Shown one piece after another: positions 1 to 8,310 of a stretch of DNA of 54,789 bases. Positions within the stretch are counted from its first letter, which is position 1. Each line of letters starts with the position of its first letter. The translations under genes and the position numbers were made by a program. Below the pieces are notes generated by a model. That model had not been told where the DNA came from and searched no databases. It was given only the letters and a program-made list of their open reading frames with translations. The stretch is taken from the NCBI GenBank assembly GCA_016937175.1, contig JAFGWL010000036.1, positions 1 to 54,789 of the forward strand, written 5' to 3'. Source of the DNA: Candidatus Mcinerneyibacteriota bacterium. GTDB taxonomy: Bacteria; Macinerneyibacteriota; Macinerneyibacteria; Macinerneyibacteriales; DSCS01.

Positions 1-891
1 AGCACTGTCAATAGTCAAAGGGCCTAAAACGTAGAAGGGCGCTCCGTGACACCACTCGTTTTGAATCTCCATGTTTCTGCGGATTTCCTGCAGAGGGACA
101 TGCCCCGGCCCCTCTACCATGACCTGGACACCGTTTTGTCTTGCCCGCAGGACCAACTCTCCCAGGACTTTGAGTTCGTGAAGCTGAGCCTCATCTGTGG
201 CGTCAGCGATGGCCCCGGGGCGAAGGCCGTCTCCCAGGCTCAGGGTCATGTCATAGGAACGAGCGATTTCACACAGTTCGTCGAAATGAGTATAGAGGGG
301 GTTTTCCTCATTTTTTTCCTGCATCCACCTGGCCAGAAAAGAACCTCCCCGGCTGACGATGCCCATGACACGTTTTTCAACAAGAGGCAGAGCCTCCTTT
401 TTTAAGCCGCAATGGACAGTGATGAAATCGACTCCCTGTTGTCCCTGTTTTTCAATAGTCTCTAAAATCATTTGTGGCGTTATGGCGGCGACATCTTCAG
501 GGTGTTCTGTGAGAACCTGATAGAGGGGGACCGTTCCCACCATGAGGGATGTTGAATTGATTACTGTTTTGCGTATCTCATCAAGATCACCGGCAATGCT
601 CAGATCCATAAGGGATTCAGCCTTAAGGGATTCGATGAGACGGATCTTTTCAAGTTCAATGCCCATATCCGTATTCTGGGGAGAAGTCCCGATGTTGGCG
701 TTGACTTTTATTCGCAGAGGAGAGCCTATTCCGGCCGGATGTAATCGGTTGTGATAAGGATTGGCCGGGATAACGACTTGCCCTTCTCCGACCAGGCGGC
801 GGATCTCTTCAGGGTTGACCCTTTCGTCTGCGGCTACGGTCTCCATTTCAGGTGTGATGTGTCCCTTCCGGGCTGATTCTAACTGGGTCAT
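1..891 (-). CDS. thiC: Phosphomethylpyrimidine synthase ThiC (3' end beyond window)
   Basis: ThiC is a radical-SAM enzyme that converts aminoimidazole ribotide to the HMP-phosphate precursor of thiamine. The first 297 codons are visible. They include the ThiC signatures [20 protein letters not shown] and [10 protein letters not shown]. The protein starts directly at [10 protein letters not shown], so it is the short form typical of anaerobes, without the N-terminal extension of the E. coli enzyme. The C-terminal Cys cluster for the iron-sulfur centre lies outside the window. The ATG at 889-891 follows a Shine-Dalgarno region AAAGGATGGAG. The gene is controlled by the TPP riboswitch just upstream. 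The family assignment is very secure. Confidence 0.97.
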   Translation of the reverse strand, partial: MTQLESARKGHITPEMETVAADERVNPEEIRRLVGEGQVVIPANPYHNRLHPAGIGSPLRIKVNANIGTSPQNTDMGIELEKIRLIESLKAESLMDLSIAGDLDEIRKTVINSTSLMVGTVPLYQVLTEHPEDVAAITPQMILETIEKQGQQGVDFITVHCGLKKEALPLVEKRVMGIVSRGGSFLARWMQEKNEENPLYTHFDELCEIARSYDMTLSLGDGLRPGAIADATDEAQLHELKVLGELVLRARQNGVQVMVEGPGHVPLQEIRRNMEIQNEWCHGAPFYVLGPLTIDSA

Positions 892-937
892 GGTCTCTCC
901 ATCCTTTCTTTTATGCAGAGATGGAGAAGTTTAAAGA

Positions 938-1012
938 AGAGCTCCCTACGACAGTACGAACTGTATCAGGTTCTAAGGGTATGATCTCAGGTATTTCTAC
1001 CACCCCTGCCCG
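938..1012 (-). promoter_or_regulatory. TPP riboswitch (THI element) in the thiC leader
   Basis: Read on the minus strand the leader contains, in order, GGGGTG, CTGAGAT, ACCCTTAGAACCTGAT, a small hairpin ACAGTTCGTACTGT and CGTAGGGA. These are the conserved blocks of the thiamine pyrophosphate aptamer. Between the aptamer and the ATG, TCTCCATC (plus-strand complement 920-927) can pair with GATGGAGA (complement 896-903), which includes the ribosome binding site. No U-rich terminator is present. Control by hiding the ribosome binding site when TPP is bound is therefore the likely mechanism; the switching itself is inferred. Confidence 0.93.
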
Positions 1013-1015
1013 GTT

Positions 1016-1044
1016 ACCATAACAAAAGGAGAGGAGGGTGTCAA
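1016..1044 (-). promoter_or_regulatory. Promoter of the riboswitch-thiC transcript
   Basis: TTGACA (complement of 1039-1044) and TATGGT (complement of 1016-1021) are 17 bp apart, just ahead of the TPP aptamer. The -35 box overlaps the stop codon of the upstream transporter gene. Confidence 0.6.
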
Positions 1045-2291
1045 AGGTTTTCGGAGGGAACAGGTTTCTCCTGATCCGGCCTGCCCACGGAGGAAAAGGA
1101 GCGGAAGAGGATATAGTATGCTGTTGTGGAAAGGATGTAGAGGATAATAGTGACAAAGAAGGAGTACTTGAAGGAGTGGGCCTCGATGATCCGTCCGCCG
1201 ACAAAAGCGCTGACCATCCACGATAGGTTCCAGGCGATCATGGTGATGGAATGGGTCATGGGCTGTTCCTCTTTTCGCATGATCTCCATGGCGAAATTAC
1301 GGTTCAGAGGCTGATTCATGTTCATAAGGGTGGTCCGGATGAAAAAGGCGCCTACAGCCAGGGGGAGATGATCGGTCAGGGCCATGATCAGCATAAAGGG
1401 GAGAGAGAGGAGCTGAGTCAAAACGATCCCGTTGACCATACCGAAATTCCGGGCGAGGAAGGGCGCGCTCATCATTCCGATGAACATGAATACCTGAAGG
1501 ATGGAGAAATAGAGGCCGATAGTATCTGACCCGAGCCCGAAATCGTTCCGGAAATAGAGGTTCATAAAAGGGATAATAAGCCCGGCGCCCATCCCCACAA
1601 GGAACCTGGGGATGACAAGGCGGAGGATACGTTCCCAATTGTAGTGCTTCATTTCAGAAAAGAGGGTCTGCCCGTTTTTGATAATCGGTTTCTCCTTAAT
1701 GCCAAGATAGGGGAGTAGCGAGGCCATGGTCGCACCGATGGAGGCATAGAGGGTGATCTCATAGGCTTTGAGAAGGGTGCCGGCAAGAGAAAGTTTTAAA
1801 AAGATATGGGGGAGGTTCCCTCCGATGATATTTCCGGCGAACTGGGAGACCACGAAGACAGCTGAATGGAGACTGAAGAGATAGATCCTCTCTTTGGGAG
1901 TGCTGTTCTGCATGAAAAAGGGGGCAGACACCAGGCGGTAGATCATAAAAAACATATGGGCAAAAAAGGCAAAAGTCACGATTAAAAAGAGCTTCCCTGT
2001 ATGGACCTGAAGAGCATAAAAGATCGAAGCCATAAAGGTCGCCGTGATAAGGATATATTTGGCGTGGACCTTGCGGAGAAGCAGGGCTACAGGGAAGGCG
2101 ATCAAGGCAGCTCCCAGGGACCTGGCGGACAGGATCGTCCCGATATTCCCTTCGCCCATTCCTCCCTCTTTGAGGTAAAGGTTGAAGAGAAGGCGGAAAA
2201 CGGACATCCCTATTCCGTTGAAGACTCCTCCCAGCAGAAAGAGTTTTGCATTTCTTGAAATCAGTTTATAGGCGCGAAAATATTCTTTCAT
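1041..2291 (-). CDS. Major facilitator superfamily transporter
   Basis: A 416-residue polytopic membrane protein with about 12 hydrophobic segments and the two-half layout of MFS permeases. Charged cytoplasmic loops such as RKVHAK between helices 2 and 3 sit where MFS motif A is expected, but the motif itself is poorly conserved, so the substrate cannot be told. The longest frame would start at a TTG that is in fact the first base of the -35 box. The ATG at 2289-2291 (MKEYFRAYKL) after GAAGGGAAAC is the likely start. Although thiC lies downstream on the same strand, that gene has its own promoter and riboswitch, so a link to thiamine is not supported. Confidence 0.88.
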   Translation of the reverse strand: MKEYFRAYKLISRNAKLFLLGGVFNGIGMSVFRLLFNLYLKEGGMGEGNIGTILSARSLGAALIAFPVALLLRKVHAKYILITATFMASIFYALQVHTGKLFLIVTFAFFAHMFFMIYRLVSAPFFMQNSTPKERIYLFSLHSAVFVVSQFAGNIIGGNLPHIFLKLSLAGTLLKAYEITLYASIGATMASLLPYLGIKEKPIIKNGQTLFSEMKHYNWERILRLVIPRFLVGMGAGLIIPFMNLYFRNDFGLGSDTIGLYFSILQVFMFIGMMSAPFLARNFGMVNGIVLTQLLSLPFMLIMALTDHLPLAVGAFFIRTTLMNMNQPLNRNFAMEIMRKEEQPMTHSITMIAWNLSWMVSAFVGGRIIEAHSFKYSFFVTIILYILSTTAYYILFRSFSSVGRPDQEKPVPSENL

Positions 2292-2297
2292 GTTTCC

Positions 2298-2312
2298 CTT
2301 CGTTAAACGAAG
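2298..2312. promoter_or_regulatory. Palindrome at the MFS transcription start, possible operator
   Basis: CTTCGTT-A-AACGAAG is a perfect 7 bp inverted repeat with a one-base centre. It lies from the edge of the -10 box across the predicted transcription start, where a repressor would block initiation. The regulator is unknown. Confidence 0.4.
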
Positions 2313-2339
2313 TATATCGAAAAAGAATGAAGATGTCAA
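2311..2339 (-). promoter_or_regulatory. Consensus sigma-70 promoter of the MFS gene
   Basis: TTGACA (complement of 2334-2339), a 17 bp spacer and TATACT (complement of 2311-2316) form a near-consensus promoter. Its existence shows that the longer open frame through this region is not translated. Confidence 0.8.
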
Positions 2340-2359
2340 GGTATCCGGCTGAGAGGCTC

Positions 2360-2388
2360 TTGAACCGGAGGGGGAGATGAGTTATTCT
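2360..2388 (+). promoter_or_regulatory. Promoter of the GNAT gene pair
   Basis: TTGAAC, 17 bp and TATTCT stand 20 bp ahead of the ATG at 2409. The promoter is divergent from the MFS promoter. Confidence 0.55.
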
Positions 2389-2408
2389 GGTAAGTGACAG
2401 GAGGAGTA

Positions 2409-3002
2409 ATGCAAGAAACAAACATCCTATCAGGCGGGAAAGAGATTCTAGGCCTTTATGAGACAATTCCCATCTCGTTTACCGTGGATGCTCTGCTTAG
2501 GGTTACCCCGGAGGAAGGCGGCCTGGGGGGGTTGCGCTTTATCGAGGAGAGGCTCCGGAAGCCCTATCAGAAAGATTATGATGAAATGGAGTCTCCAAGT
2601 GACTGGCCACGTCTTTTTGATATCTCCAACTGGGAGGTCGCTCTCCTCTATGCGGGAGAAGAGCTGGCCGGCGGGGTCACCGTGGCATGGAATACAGACG
2701 AAGTCCATCTGCTTGAAAAGAGACATGACCTGGCTCTTGTTTGGGATATCCGGGTGGTCCCGGCCTTTCGGCAGAAGGGGCTGGGAAAGAAGCTTTTTCA
2801 CCATGCAGAGTGTTGGGCCCGGGAAAAGGGATGCTGCCTTTTGAAAGTCGAGACACAAAATACAAATGTGCGGGCCTGCCGCTTTTATGCTGCCATGGGT
2901 TGCCGGCTGGAAGGATTAAATTTTCACGCCTATGACAGGGAAATAAAAGTAAAAGGGGATGTTCAATTTCTCTGGTATAAAGAAATCGGAGCCCGAAGAT
3001 GA
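2409..3002 (+). CDS. GNAT-family N-acetyltransferase
   Basis: A 197-residue acetyl-CoA-dependent transferase of the GCN5 family. The acetyl-CoA pyrophosphate-binding motif RQKGLGKKLF lies near residues 121-130, preceded by the beta-4 strand DIRVVPAFR and followed by the helix and ETQNTNVRACRFYAAMGC of motif B. The start is the ATG at 2409 after AGGAGG; a GTG 15 bases upstream would lie on top of that site. It overlaps the next gene by ATGA, so the two are translationally coupled. The substrate is not known. Confidence 0.85.
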   Translation: MQETNILSGGKEILGLYETIPISFTVDALLRVTPEEGGLGGLRFIEERLRKPYQKDYDEMESPSDWPRLFDISNWEVALLYAGEELAGGVTVAWNTDEVHLLEKRHDLALVWDIRVVPAFRQKGLGKKLFHHAECWAREKGCCLLKVETQNTNVRACRFYAAMGCRLEGLNFHAYDREIKVKGDVQFLWYKEIGARR

Positions 3003-3733
3003 CTGATAAGGAGCGCAGGAGACTCAATATCAACGGATACTCTTTTTTTATGAAGAATACTCCGGCCGGGATTTTCCGCCAGGGAAAAACTGAGGTTTTC
3101 CTGGGGAAAAGCGACTATCTCTGGGCTTATATCTTCTCTTCTTCTGTGGCGGAACTCGATTCGCTTCTGCCGAAGATCGTGGAGAAGACCCTTTATTTTG
3201 CTGCTGTTGAAGAGTGGATGCTCTCTCTTCTCAAAAAGAAGAGTGAAGTGGAATGGGTTTTGAGCACAACCCGGTTTATTTTCCCTGACGAGGGGCATGC
3301 CGCGAAGCCGGATATTCATGTGGAGGTTCTTAAACCTGAGGATGCTGAAACCATCTATGCAGAGAGTGATTATCAGGCCTATGCCGATGTCTCATACATC
3401 AGGGAGCGGATACTTGCCGGCCCTGCTGTCTGTATCCGAAAAGGGGGGCAGTTGGCTGCCTGGGCCATGACTCACGATGACGGGGCGTTGGGAGTCCTCC
3501 ATGTCCGCCCTCCATGGAGGCGGGGACATCTGGCTGAAAACCTTGTCCGGTTTCTAATCAGGGAAAAACAAAAAAGAAGAGAACCGCTTTTTCTCAACAT
3601 CGAACCCGGCAACCGGGCCTCTTATTCCCTTGCACTCAAGTTGGGTTTTGAGGAGGAGAAGCTTATTTATTGGGTAAAGCTTGCAGAGGGGTGTTCTCTG
3701 TCATCTGATCGAAGCGGAGAAGGGAGCGGATAG
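2999..3733 (+). CDS. GNAT-like acetyltransferase
   Basis: A 244-residue protein coupled by a 4 bp overlap to the preceding acetyltransferase. The N-terminal ~100 residues are unrecognised. The C-terminal half looks like a GNAT domain: LHVRPPWRRGHLAENLVRFL corresponds to motif A with a degenerate Q/RxxGxG/A loop, and IEPGNRASYSLALKLGF matches the motif B region. The last 71 bases overlap the 3' end of the convergent phosphoribosyltransferase gene. Domain arrangement resembles two-domain GNAT proteins; the substrate is unknown. Confidence 0.75.
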   Translation: MTDKERRRLNINGYSFFMKNTPAGIFRQGKTEVFLGKSDYLWAYIFSSSVAELDSLLPKIVEKTLYFAAVEEWMLSLLKKKSEVEWVLSTTRFIFPDEGHAAKPDIHVEVLKPEDAETIYAESDYQAYADVSYIRERILAGPAVCIRKGGQLAAWAMTHDDGALGVLHVRPPWRRGHLAENLVRFLIREKQKRREPLFLNIEPGNRASYSLALKLGFEEEKLIYWVKLAEGCSLSSDRSGEGSG

Positions 3734-4370
3734 GGAAAGGGAAAGAGGAGCGAGTCTCCTCCGAGGCTGCATCCAGAAGGTAGAAGGCCCCAGCGAGTGT
3801 AAAACCGAACCCTTTCAAAAGAGCAACCGATGCTTTGAGGGACCGGCCTGTCTCCAGGATATCATCGATAAAAAGGATCCGTTTTCCCGAAGCTTCAGGA
3901 GTGAAGAGATAGAGCGTCTCCGTCTCGCCCTTCCAGTTCACATATTCAGCTTGTTTCCCGGGAAGCTGTGAAAAGATGTGTTTGTATTTTCTTATGGGGA
4001 GGAAGGGTTTTTCCAGAGCCAGACTGAAAAGCCCTCCGAGGATAAATCCCCGCGATTCCAGAGATGCGATAAGGTCGAAGGAGACTCCTTCCCACAAAAT
4101 CTTCATTTCTCTGAGCAGAGACGGGTAGAAAGAGGGATCTTCCCAGAGGACGACGTTTTCCACGCCCTTATCGCTCCAGTGAAAGAGGTTGTAAAATGAG
4201 AAGTGGCGTAAGACAGCTTCTTTTTCTCCCCGGGAGAGCCCTTTTTCCGGAAGTTCGAGAAGAAGGCCGTTCTCCTCTTCTGTGAGAGAGTACCCGTGGA
4301 TACCGTTTTTATTCAAAAGTGTTTCAATATCCTCTTTTGTGCTGTAGCGGGGGATAAGACATCTCATCAT
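3663..4370 (-). CDS. Phosphoribosyltransferase-like protein (APRT type)
   Basis: A 235-residue protein of the type I phosphoribosyltransferase fold. ILFIDDILETGRS (about residues 165-177) is the PRPP-binding motif, and SLESRGFILGG at 104-114 with PIRKYK resembles the adenine phosphoribosyltransferase hood and flexible loop. The first ~90 residues are extra compared with APRT and are unrecognised. AAGGAGG stands just ahead of adjacent ATGs at 4370 and 4367; the second has the better spacing. It follows the ABC-F gene after 21 bp, probably in one transcript. It may be a purine salvage enzyme, but a regulatory role cannot be excluded. Confidence 0.75.
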   Translation of the reverse strand: MMRCLIPRYSTKEDIETLLNKNGIHGYSLTEEENGLLLELPEKGLSRGEKEAVLRHFSFYNLFHWSDKGVENVVLWEDPSFYPSLLREMKILWEGVSFDLIASLESRGFILGGLFSLALEKPFLPIRKYKHIFSQLPGKQAEYVNWKGETETLYLFTPEASGKRILFIDDILETGRSLKASVALLKGFGFTLAGAFYLLDAASEETRSSFPFPIRSLLRFDQMTENTPLQALPNK

Positions 4371-4391
4371 GGCCTCCTTCGGCAAGCCCTC

Positions 4392-5972
4392 TTACTTCAA
4401 AGATAACATACAAGTAGCACATCTATCAATGAAAGTTTTGTCATGTTCGATGAAAATGAGCGTGGGTTGGTAAGCGATAATCGCCTCCTCCAGCTGTTCC
4501 CGGGAGACAAGGTCAAGGTAATTAAGCGGTTCGTCCCAGACAAAGAGAGCAGCTGCTTCGGAAAGGCTTCGGGCCAGTTCAGCTTTCTTGAGTTCGCCCA
4601 GGCTGAATGTCTCCAAGGGGCGGCTGAAGATCTCCCCGGATACGCCTAAAATACCCAACACATTTCTAAAAACAGTCTCATCCAGGCCGGAGGCTTCCAG
4701 GAGGGGGCGGAGAAATCCTTTGTGCCAGCGGGGGAATTGCGAGACCCGGGAAAGGGAGATGTGACGGGGAAGACGGATTGTCCCGGGAAAGGGGATCTCT
4801 TTCAAAACAGCCCTGAGAAGAGTTGTCTTTCCAGATCCATTGGGCCCGGTAACAGCCAGCCGACCTCCCTTTTCCAACGAGAAAGAAAGTCCTGAAAAGA
4901 CCGGTTTTCCCCCGTAAGAAACCGAAAGGCCCGAGACAGTCAGAATCTGGCGTGGCAGGGACGAGGCGATGTTCATTTTCAGGGTATGAGCTGATTCGAT
5001 ATTCTTTAAGAGCTCTTTCTTCTCTTCAATACGGGCAAGAGCCCTCCTCTGTATAGCCAGGGAGCGCTTCATAAGACGGGCAGCCTGGGCTCCCACAGCC
5101 CCTTTGTCCGCGCTTCCGATCTTCTCCTTCTCCTTTTTCCGGCTCCACTCCTCTTTATCACGTGAAGATTCCGTGAGACGTCTTATCTCTTTTTTTAAAC
5201 GACGGTTTTTGTCTATATCCCCGGAGTCGGCGCGTTTTTTCCCCTGGTCATAAACGGAAAAGTTTCCATGAACGATACGCGTGTCGACACGGTTCAGTGC
5301 AATGATATGATCGACGGCATCATCCAGAAAAGAGCGGTCATGGGAGACTAAAAGGAATCCCTCTCTTTTCTGCCGGAGATATGCAGCGACACAGGCCCGT
5401 CCTTCCCGGTCAAGGTGATTGGTCGGTTCGTCGATCAGAGGGAAAGGTGACGGGTGGAGGAAGAGGGCAAGGATCTGGCATTTGGTCTGTTCCCCGCCGC
5501 TGAGGGTTTCATAGGGCCTGTCAAGGAGCTCTTCATCCATATCAAGAAGAGCCCCCTCTCTGAGGATCGCTGCATCGATTTCGTATCCGTTGAATTGTGT
5601 ATATAGGGATTGGGCTTCTCCATAAAGAATCATGTCTTCCGGTTTTCCCCGGAGCAAGGCTTGTCTCATCTCTTCTTCCCAGAGGGAGAAGGGGGCAATG
5701 CTATCTTTTATGATAATATGCGCTTTCAGGCTGGGGGCGGGGACGGGGAAAGGAAAGAGGACCGGTGAAAAAGAAGCTGGAGCAGAGAGAATCCCCTTTT
5801 GAGGTTTCAATGAACCGAGGAGGAGATTCAGAAAAGTCGTTTTTCCCCTTCCGTTCCGGCCCACAAGCCCGGTCTTCCAGTCTGTATCCAGGCTCAGACT
5901 TAACCCGTCGAAAACAGGATGGTAGGGATCTGAATAATAAAATGAGATATCGTGAAACGAGACCATAGCCAT
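4392..5972 (-). CDS. ABC-F ATPase, antibiotic-resistance-like type
   Basis: A 526-residue soluble protein with two ABC ATPase domains and no membrane segment. Walker A motifs are GRNGRGKT (38-45) and GPNGSGKT (376-383). Signatures are LSGGEQTK and a divergent FSLGELKK (456-463). Walker B regions are DEPTNHLD (181-188) and WDEPLNYLD (479-487). The charged linker at about 245-335 is the interdomain arm that reaches the peptidyl-transferase centre in ABC-F proteins. The WDEPLNYLD form occurs in Lsa/Vga-like ribosome-protection factors, so resistance to lincosamides, pleuromutilins or streptogramins is possible but inferred. The start ATG at 5970-5972 follows AAGGAGG. Confidence 0.9.
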   Translation of the reverse strand: MAMVSFHDISFYYSDPYHPVFDGLSLSLDTDWKTGLVGRNGRGKTTFLNLLLGSLKPQKGILSAPASFSPVLFPFPVPAPSLKAHIIIKDSIAPFSLWEEEMRQALLRGKPEDMILYGEAQSLYTQFNGYEIDAAILREGALLDMDEELLDRPYETLSGGEQTKCQILALFLHPSPFPLIDEPTNHLDREGRACVAAYLRQKREGFLLVSHDRSFLDDAVDHIIALNRVDTRIVHGNFSVYDQGKKRADSGDIDKNRRLKKEIRRLTESSRDKEEWSRKKEKEKIGSADKGAVGAQAARLMKRSLAIQRRALARIEEKKELLKNIESAHTLKMNIASSLPRQILTVSGLSVSYGGKPVFSGLSFSLEKGGRLAVTGPNGSGKTTLLRAVLKEIPFPGTIRLPRHISLSRVSQFPRWHKGFLRPLLEASGLDETVFRNVLGILGVSGEIFSRPLETFSLGELKKAELARSLSEAAALFVWDEPLNYLDLVSREQLEEAIIAYQPTLIFIEHDKTFIDRCATCMLSLK

Positions 5973-6088
5973 AGAAAACCTCCTTCTTTGATGATTGCTG
6001 AAGAACAGGTCTATCCGGCTATGATGATCATCGAACACCTCGTTTCACGTTTGATGAAATAAGAGACAAGGAAAGGGTCGGGAAAGTT

Positions 6089-7849
6089 TCACTCTTCAAA
6101 AAGGGTTGCAGGCGTATCCTGAAGAAGTCTCCGGGCTGCACGCAGGGTTTCTCGGGCAAAAGCCTGATCCGGCTGGGGGCCGGGTGTCTGTGTCTCGCAG
6201 ACCCGGCGGGGAAGCGAAAGGTCCTCCCACCGAAACCCCAGTTCTTCCTTGAGGGAGAGTTTGGCACGGTAAAGCTCCAGCCCTTTCTCGAGAAGGGACT
6301 CAGGCAGGCTGAAGCCTGCCGCCCGGGAAAGTTCCGAAATCAAAGAAGGGGAGTAGATGTTTCGGGCGAAAAAACAGACGACAAGGGAGGATAGTATGTG
6401 ACGGAAGGACTCTTCTTTGATAAGAGTCAGAGCGAGATGGTCCGGAGACGAGAAGACTTCTTTGTCCATTTTTTGGTCCAGGGCATACCCGGCATTGTCC
6501 AGATGGCTGTGCCGGATTCCCAGGAGAAACCCGAGATGAGCTCCGATGCCCGTATGATATCCCGGCATCTCATTCTTCCCGAAGACAAGGGCGAAATCTT
6601 TCCCTCCGTAAACTTCTGCCAGGGCAGCGCATCCTTTCCGGGCCGTTTCAAAGAAAGGTGACGGGGCAAAACAGATCTTATCGATCAGATCAAGATAGGC
6701 CTCTGTCTGTCCCCAGGAGGGGGGATTTTTTACGAAGGCTCCAGGAGGAAGGAGCCCCTTTGCCCCGGCCTCCGTTATCCAGGCCAGGATGACTCCCGTA
6801 CTCATGGCATCCATACCGTATTGCTCTACGCGGTCGATCAGGCGGAGGACATCACGGGCCTCAGTGACTCCGATCATGGATCCCAGGGCGTAGAGAAGTT
6901 CATAATCGTAGGAGACATAAGATGTCTGATAAAAATAGGGCTCCGAGGGAGCTTCAAGGCGGAGGGCTGCCAGATGGATACAAGCGACGGGGCAGTGGGC
7001 GCAGGCCAGTCTCCGGCTCAGAAAACGGGCCGCCATTTTTTCTCCGGACAGGGAATCGGCTTCAGGGCCGGTCAGGCTCTTTCTGGTCAGATTGCAGACA
7101 GGAAGAGCTCCCATCTCGTGGAGGGGGAGGATGTTGGCCGGAGTCCCCAGGTCGTGATATTTTTTCATGATATCGGATTCTGTCATCTCTTTATAGAGTT
7201 CCTGATAAAGAGTTTTGTATCGGGCGGGATCTGAGACCCGGATCCCGCGGTTTCCCTTCAGGACGATTCCTTTCAGCTTTTTCATGCCAAAGACAGCTCC
7301 CAGCCCCATCCGCCCGAAATGCCGATAGGTCTCTGTCGTTACAGAAGCGTAAGATACTTTCTTCTCCCCGGCGGGGCCGATCCTTAAAATAGACCGCAGA
7401 CCGGCGCCTCCTTCTTGTTCCCGCATGATACGCGCCGGTGTGGAGCAGTTTTTCATGCCCCAAAGAGAACGGGCGTCTTTAAAACGGGCTCCCTCTTCAT
7501 CCACAACGAGATATTGGGGGAAAGGAGCCTGGCCCAGTACGACGAGAGCTCCGTATCCGGCCATCCGTAAAGATACGGCGCTGCGCCCTCCGGCATGGCT
7601 TTCCCCGTAATTCCCGGTCAGGGGTGAGAGAAAAGAAGCCACTGTCTTGGAAGCCATGGGGTAGAGTGCGGTGAAGGGACCTACGGCAAAGACGATGGGG
7701 CCTTCCGGAGAGCGCCCCCGATATTCTCTCAAAAGAGCCGATGAGACCCCGGAGCCGCCGATAAAATCAGAAAAGAGATCCGGCCGCTCTTCCACAATGA
7801 AGCTTTGTGCGGACATATCGACGATGAGGACCCGGTGCAGAGTCTTCAT
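6089..7849 (-). CDS. Aldehyde ferredoxin oxidoreductase (tungsten enzyme family)
   Basis: A 586-residue protein of the aldehyde:ferredoxin oxidoreductase family, which oxidises aldehydes to acids with a tungsto-bispterin cofactor and ferredoxin as acceptor. The [4Fe-4S] ligands are seen as Cys283, Cys286 and Cys290 (CAHCPVAC) and Cys492. The N-terminal pterin domain shows FIGGSGV and LTGNYGESHAGGR. Length fits the family (about 600). The ATG after GGAGGG overlaps the stop of the upstream polyferredoxin gene by ATGA, so the two are coupled. The aldehyde used is unknown. Confidence 0.92.
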   Translation of the reverse strand: MKTLHRVLIVDMSAQSFIVEERPDLFSDFIGGSGVSSALLREYRGRSPEGPIVFAVGPFTALYPMASKTVASFLSPLTGNYGESHAGGRSAVSLRMAGYGALVVLGQAPFPQYLVVDEEGARFKDARSLWGMKNCSTPARIMREQEGGAGLRSILRIGPAGEKKVSYASVTTETYRHFGRMGLGAVFGMKKLKGIVLKGNRGIRVSDPARYKTLYQELYKEMTESDIMKKYHDLGTPANILPLHEMGALPVCNLTRKSLTGPEADSLSGEKMAARFLSRRLACAHCPVACIHLAALRLEAPSEPYFYQTSYVSYDYELLYALGSMIGVTEARDVLRLIDRVEQYGMDAMSTGVILAWITEAGAKGLLPPGAFVKNPPSWGQTEAYLDLIDKICFAPSPFFETARKGCAALAEVYGGKDFALVFGKNEMPGYHTGIGAHLGFLLGIRHSHLDNAGYALDQKMDKEVFSSPDHLALTLIKEESFRHILSSLVVCFFARNIYSPSLISELSRAAGFSLPESLLEKGLELYRAKLSLKEELGFRWEDLSLPRRVCETQTPGPQPDQAFARETLRAARRLLQDTPATLFEE

Positions 7850-8265
7850 GTCCCTCCTTCGTCGCTTTTCGAGAGGACGAGGACATCATGGGGACAGAAG
7901 AGGGCGCATTGGCCGCATTGGACGCAGATATCGGGCTGGCAGGCGACGGGGTCCCAGAAGACAGCGCCGATGATACAGGCATCACGGCATAGGCCGCAGC
8001 CTGTACACTTGTCCTTCTGTAGGCGGATTCCGCCTGTTTTGACCTGTACCAGGGCGCCTGCGGGGCAGGCTTCTACACAGGGGGGCTCTTCACAGCAGCG
8101 GCAGACGATGATGGTAAACCCTTTGCTCATTCCTCCGGACGAACGGACACTGATGGCCGGCTGTCCCAAACCTCCGCTGCCTGATCGCCTGGAACAGGCG
8201 TACATGCAGAGCTGACATCCGACACACAGCTGGGGGTTCTGGACAGACAGTTTAATTTTCATCAT
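7846..8265 (-). CDS. Four-cluster 4Fe-4S ferredoxin, partner of the AOR
   Basis: A 139-residue protein with four cysteine clusters: CVGCQLCMYAC, CRCCEEPPCVEACP, CTGCGLCRDAC and CVQCGQCALFCP. This is the layout of DMSO-reductase-type electron-transfer subunits, often found next to aldehyde oxidoreductases. It probably carries electrons from the AOR. Tandem ATGs at 8265 and 8262 follow AAGGTG; an ATG at 8280 would sit at the transcription start and lacks a ribosome binding site. It is the first gene of the AOR operon. Confidence 0.9.
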   Translation of the reverse strand: MMKIKLSVQNPQLCVGCQLCMYACSRRSGSGGLGQPAISVRSSGGMSKGFTIIVCRCCEEPPCVEACPAGALVQVKTGGIRLQKDKCTGCGLCRDACIIGAVFWDPVACQPDICVQCGQCALFCPHDVLVLSKSDEGGT

Positions 8266-8282
8266 GATACACCTTATCATTC

Positions 8283-8310
8283 ATTATACAGAAAAAAGCG
8301 GAGAAATCAA
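8283..8310 (-). promoter_or_regulatory. Promoter of the ferredoxin-AOR operon
   Basis: TTGATT (complement of 8305-8310), 16 bp and TATAAT (complement of 8283-8288). The -35 box is formed by the outer end of the upstream gene's terminator stem. The resulting leader is only about 10 nt. Confidence 0.7.

Noticed and set aside
911-1204. Open frame on the minus strand across the thiC leader
   Set aside because: It covers the TPP aptamer and runs in another frame of the MFS gene; low-complexity Ser/Pro composition and no ribosome binding site.
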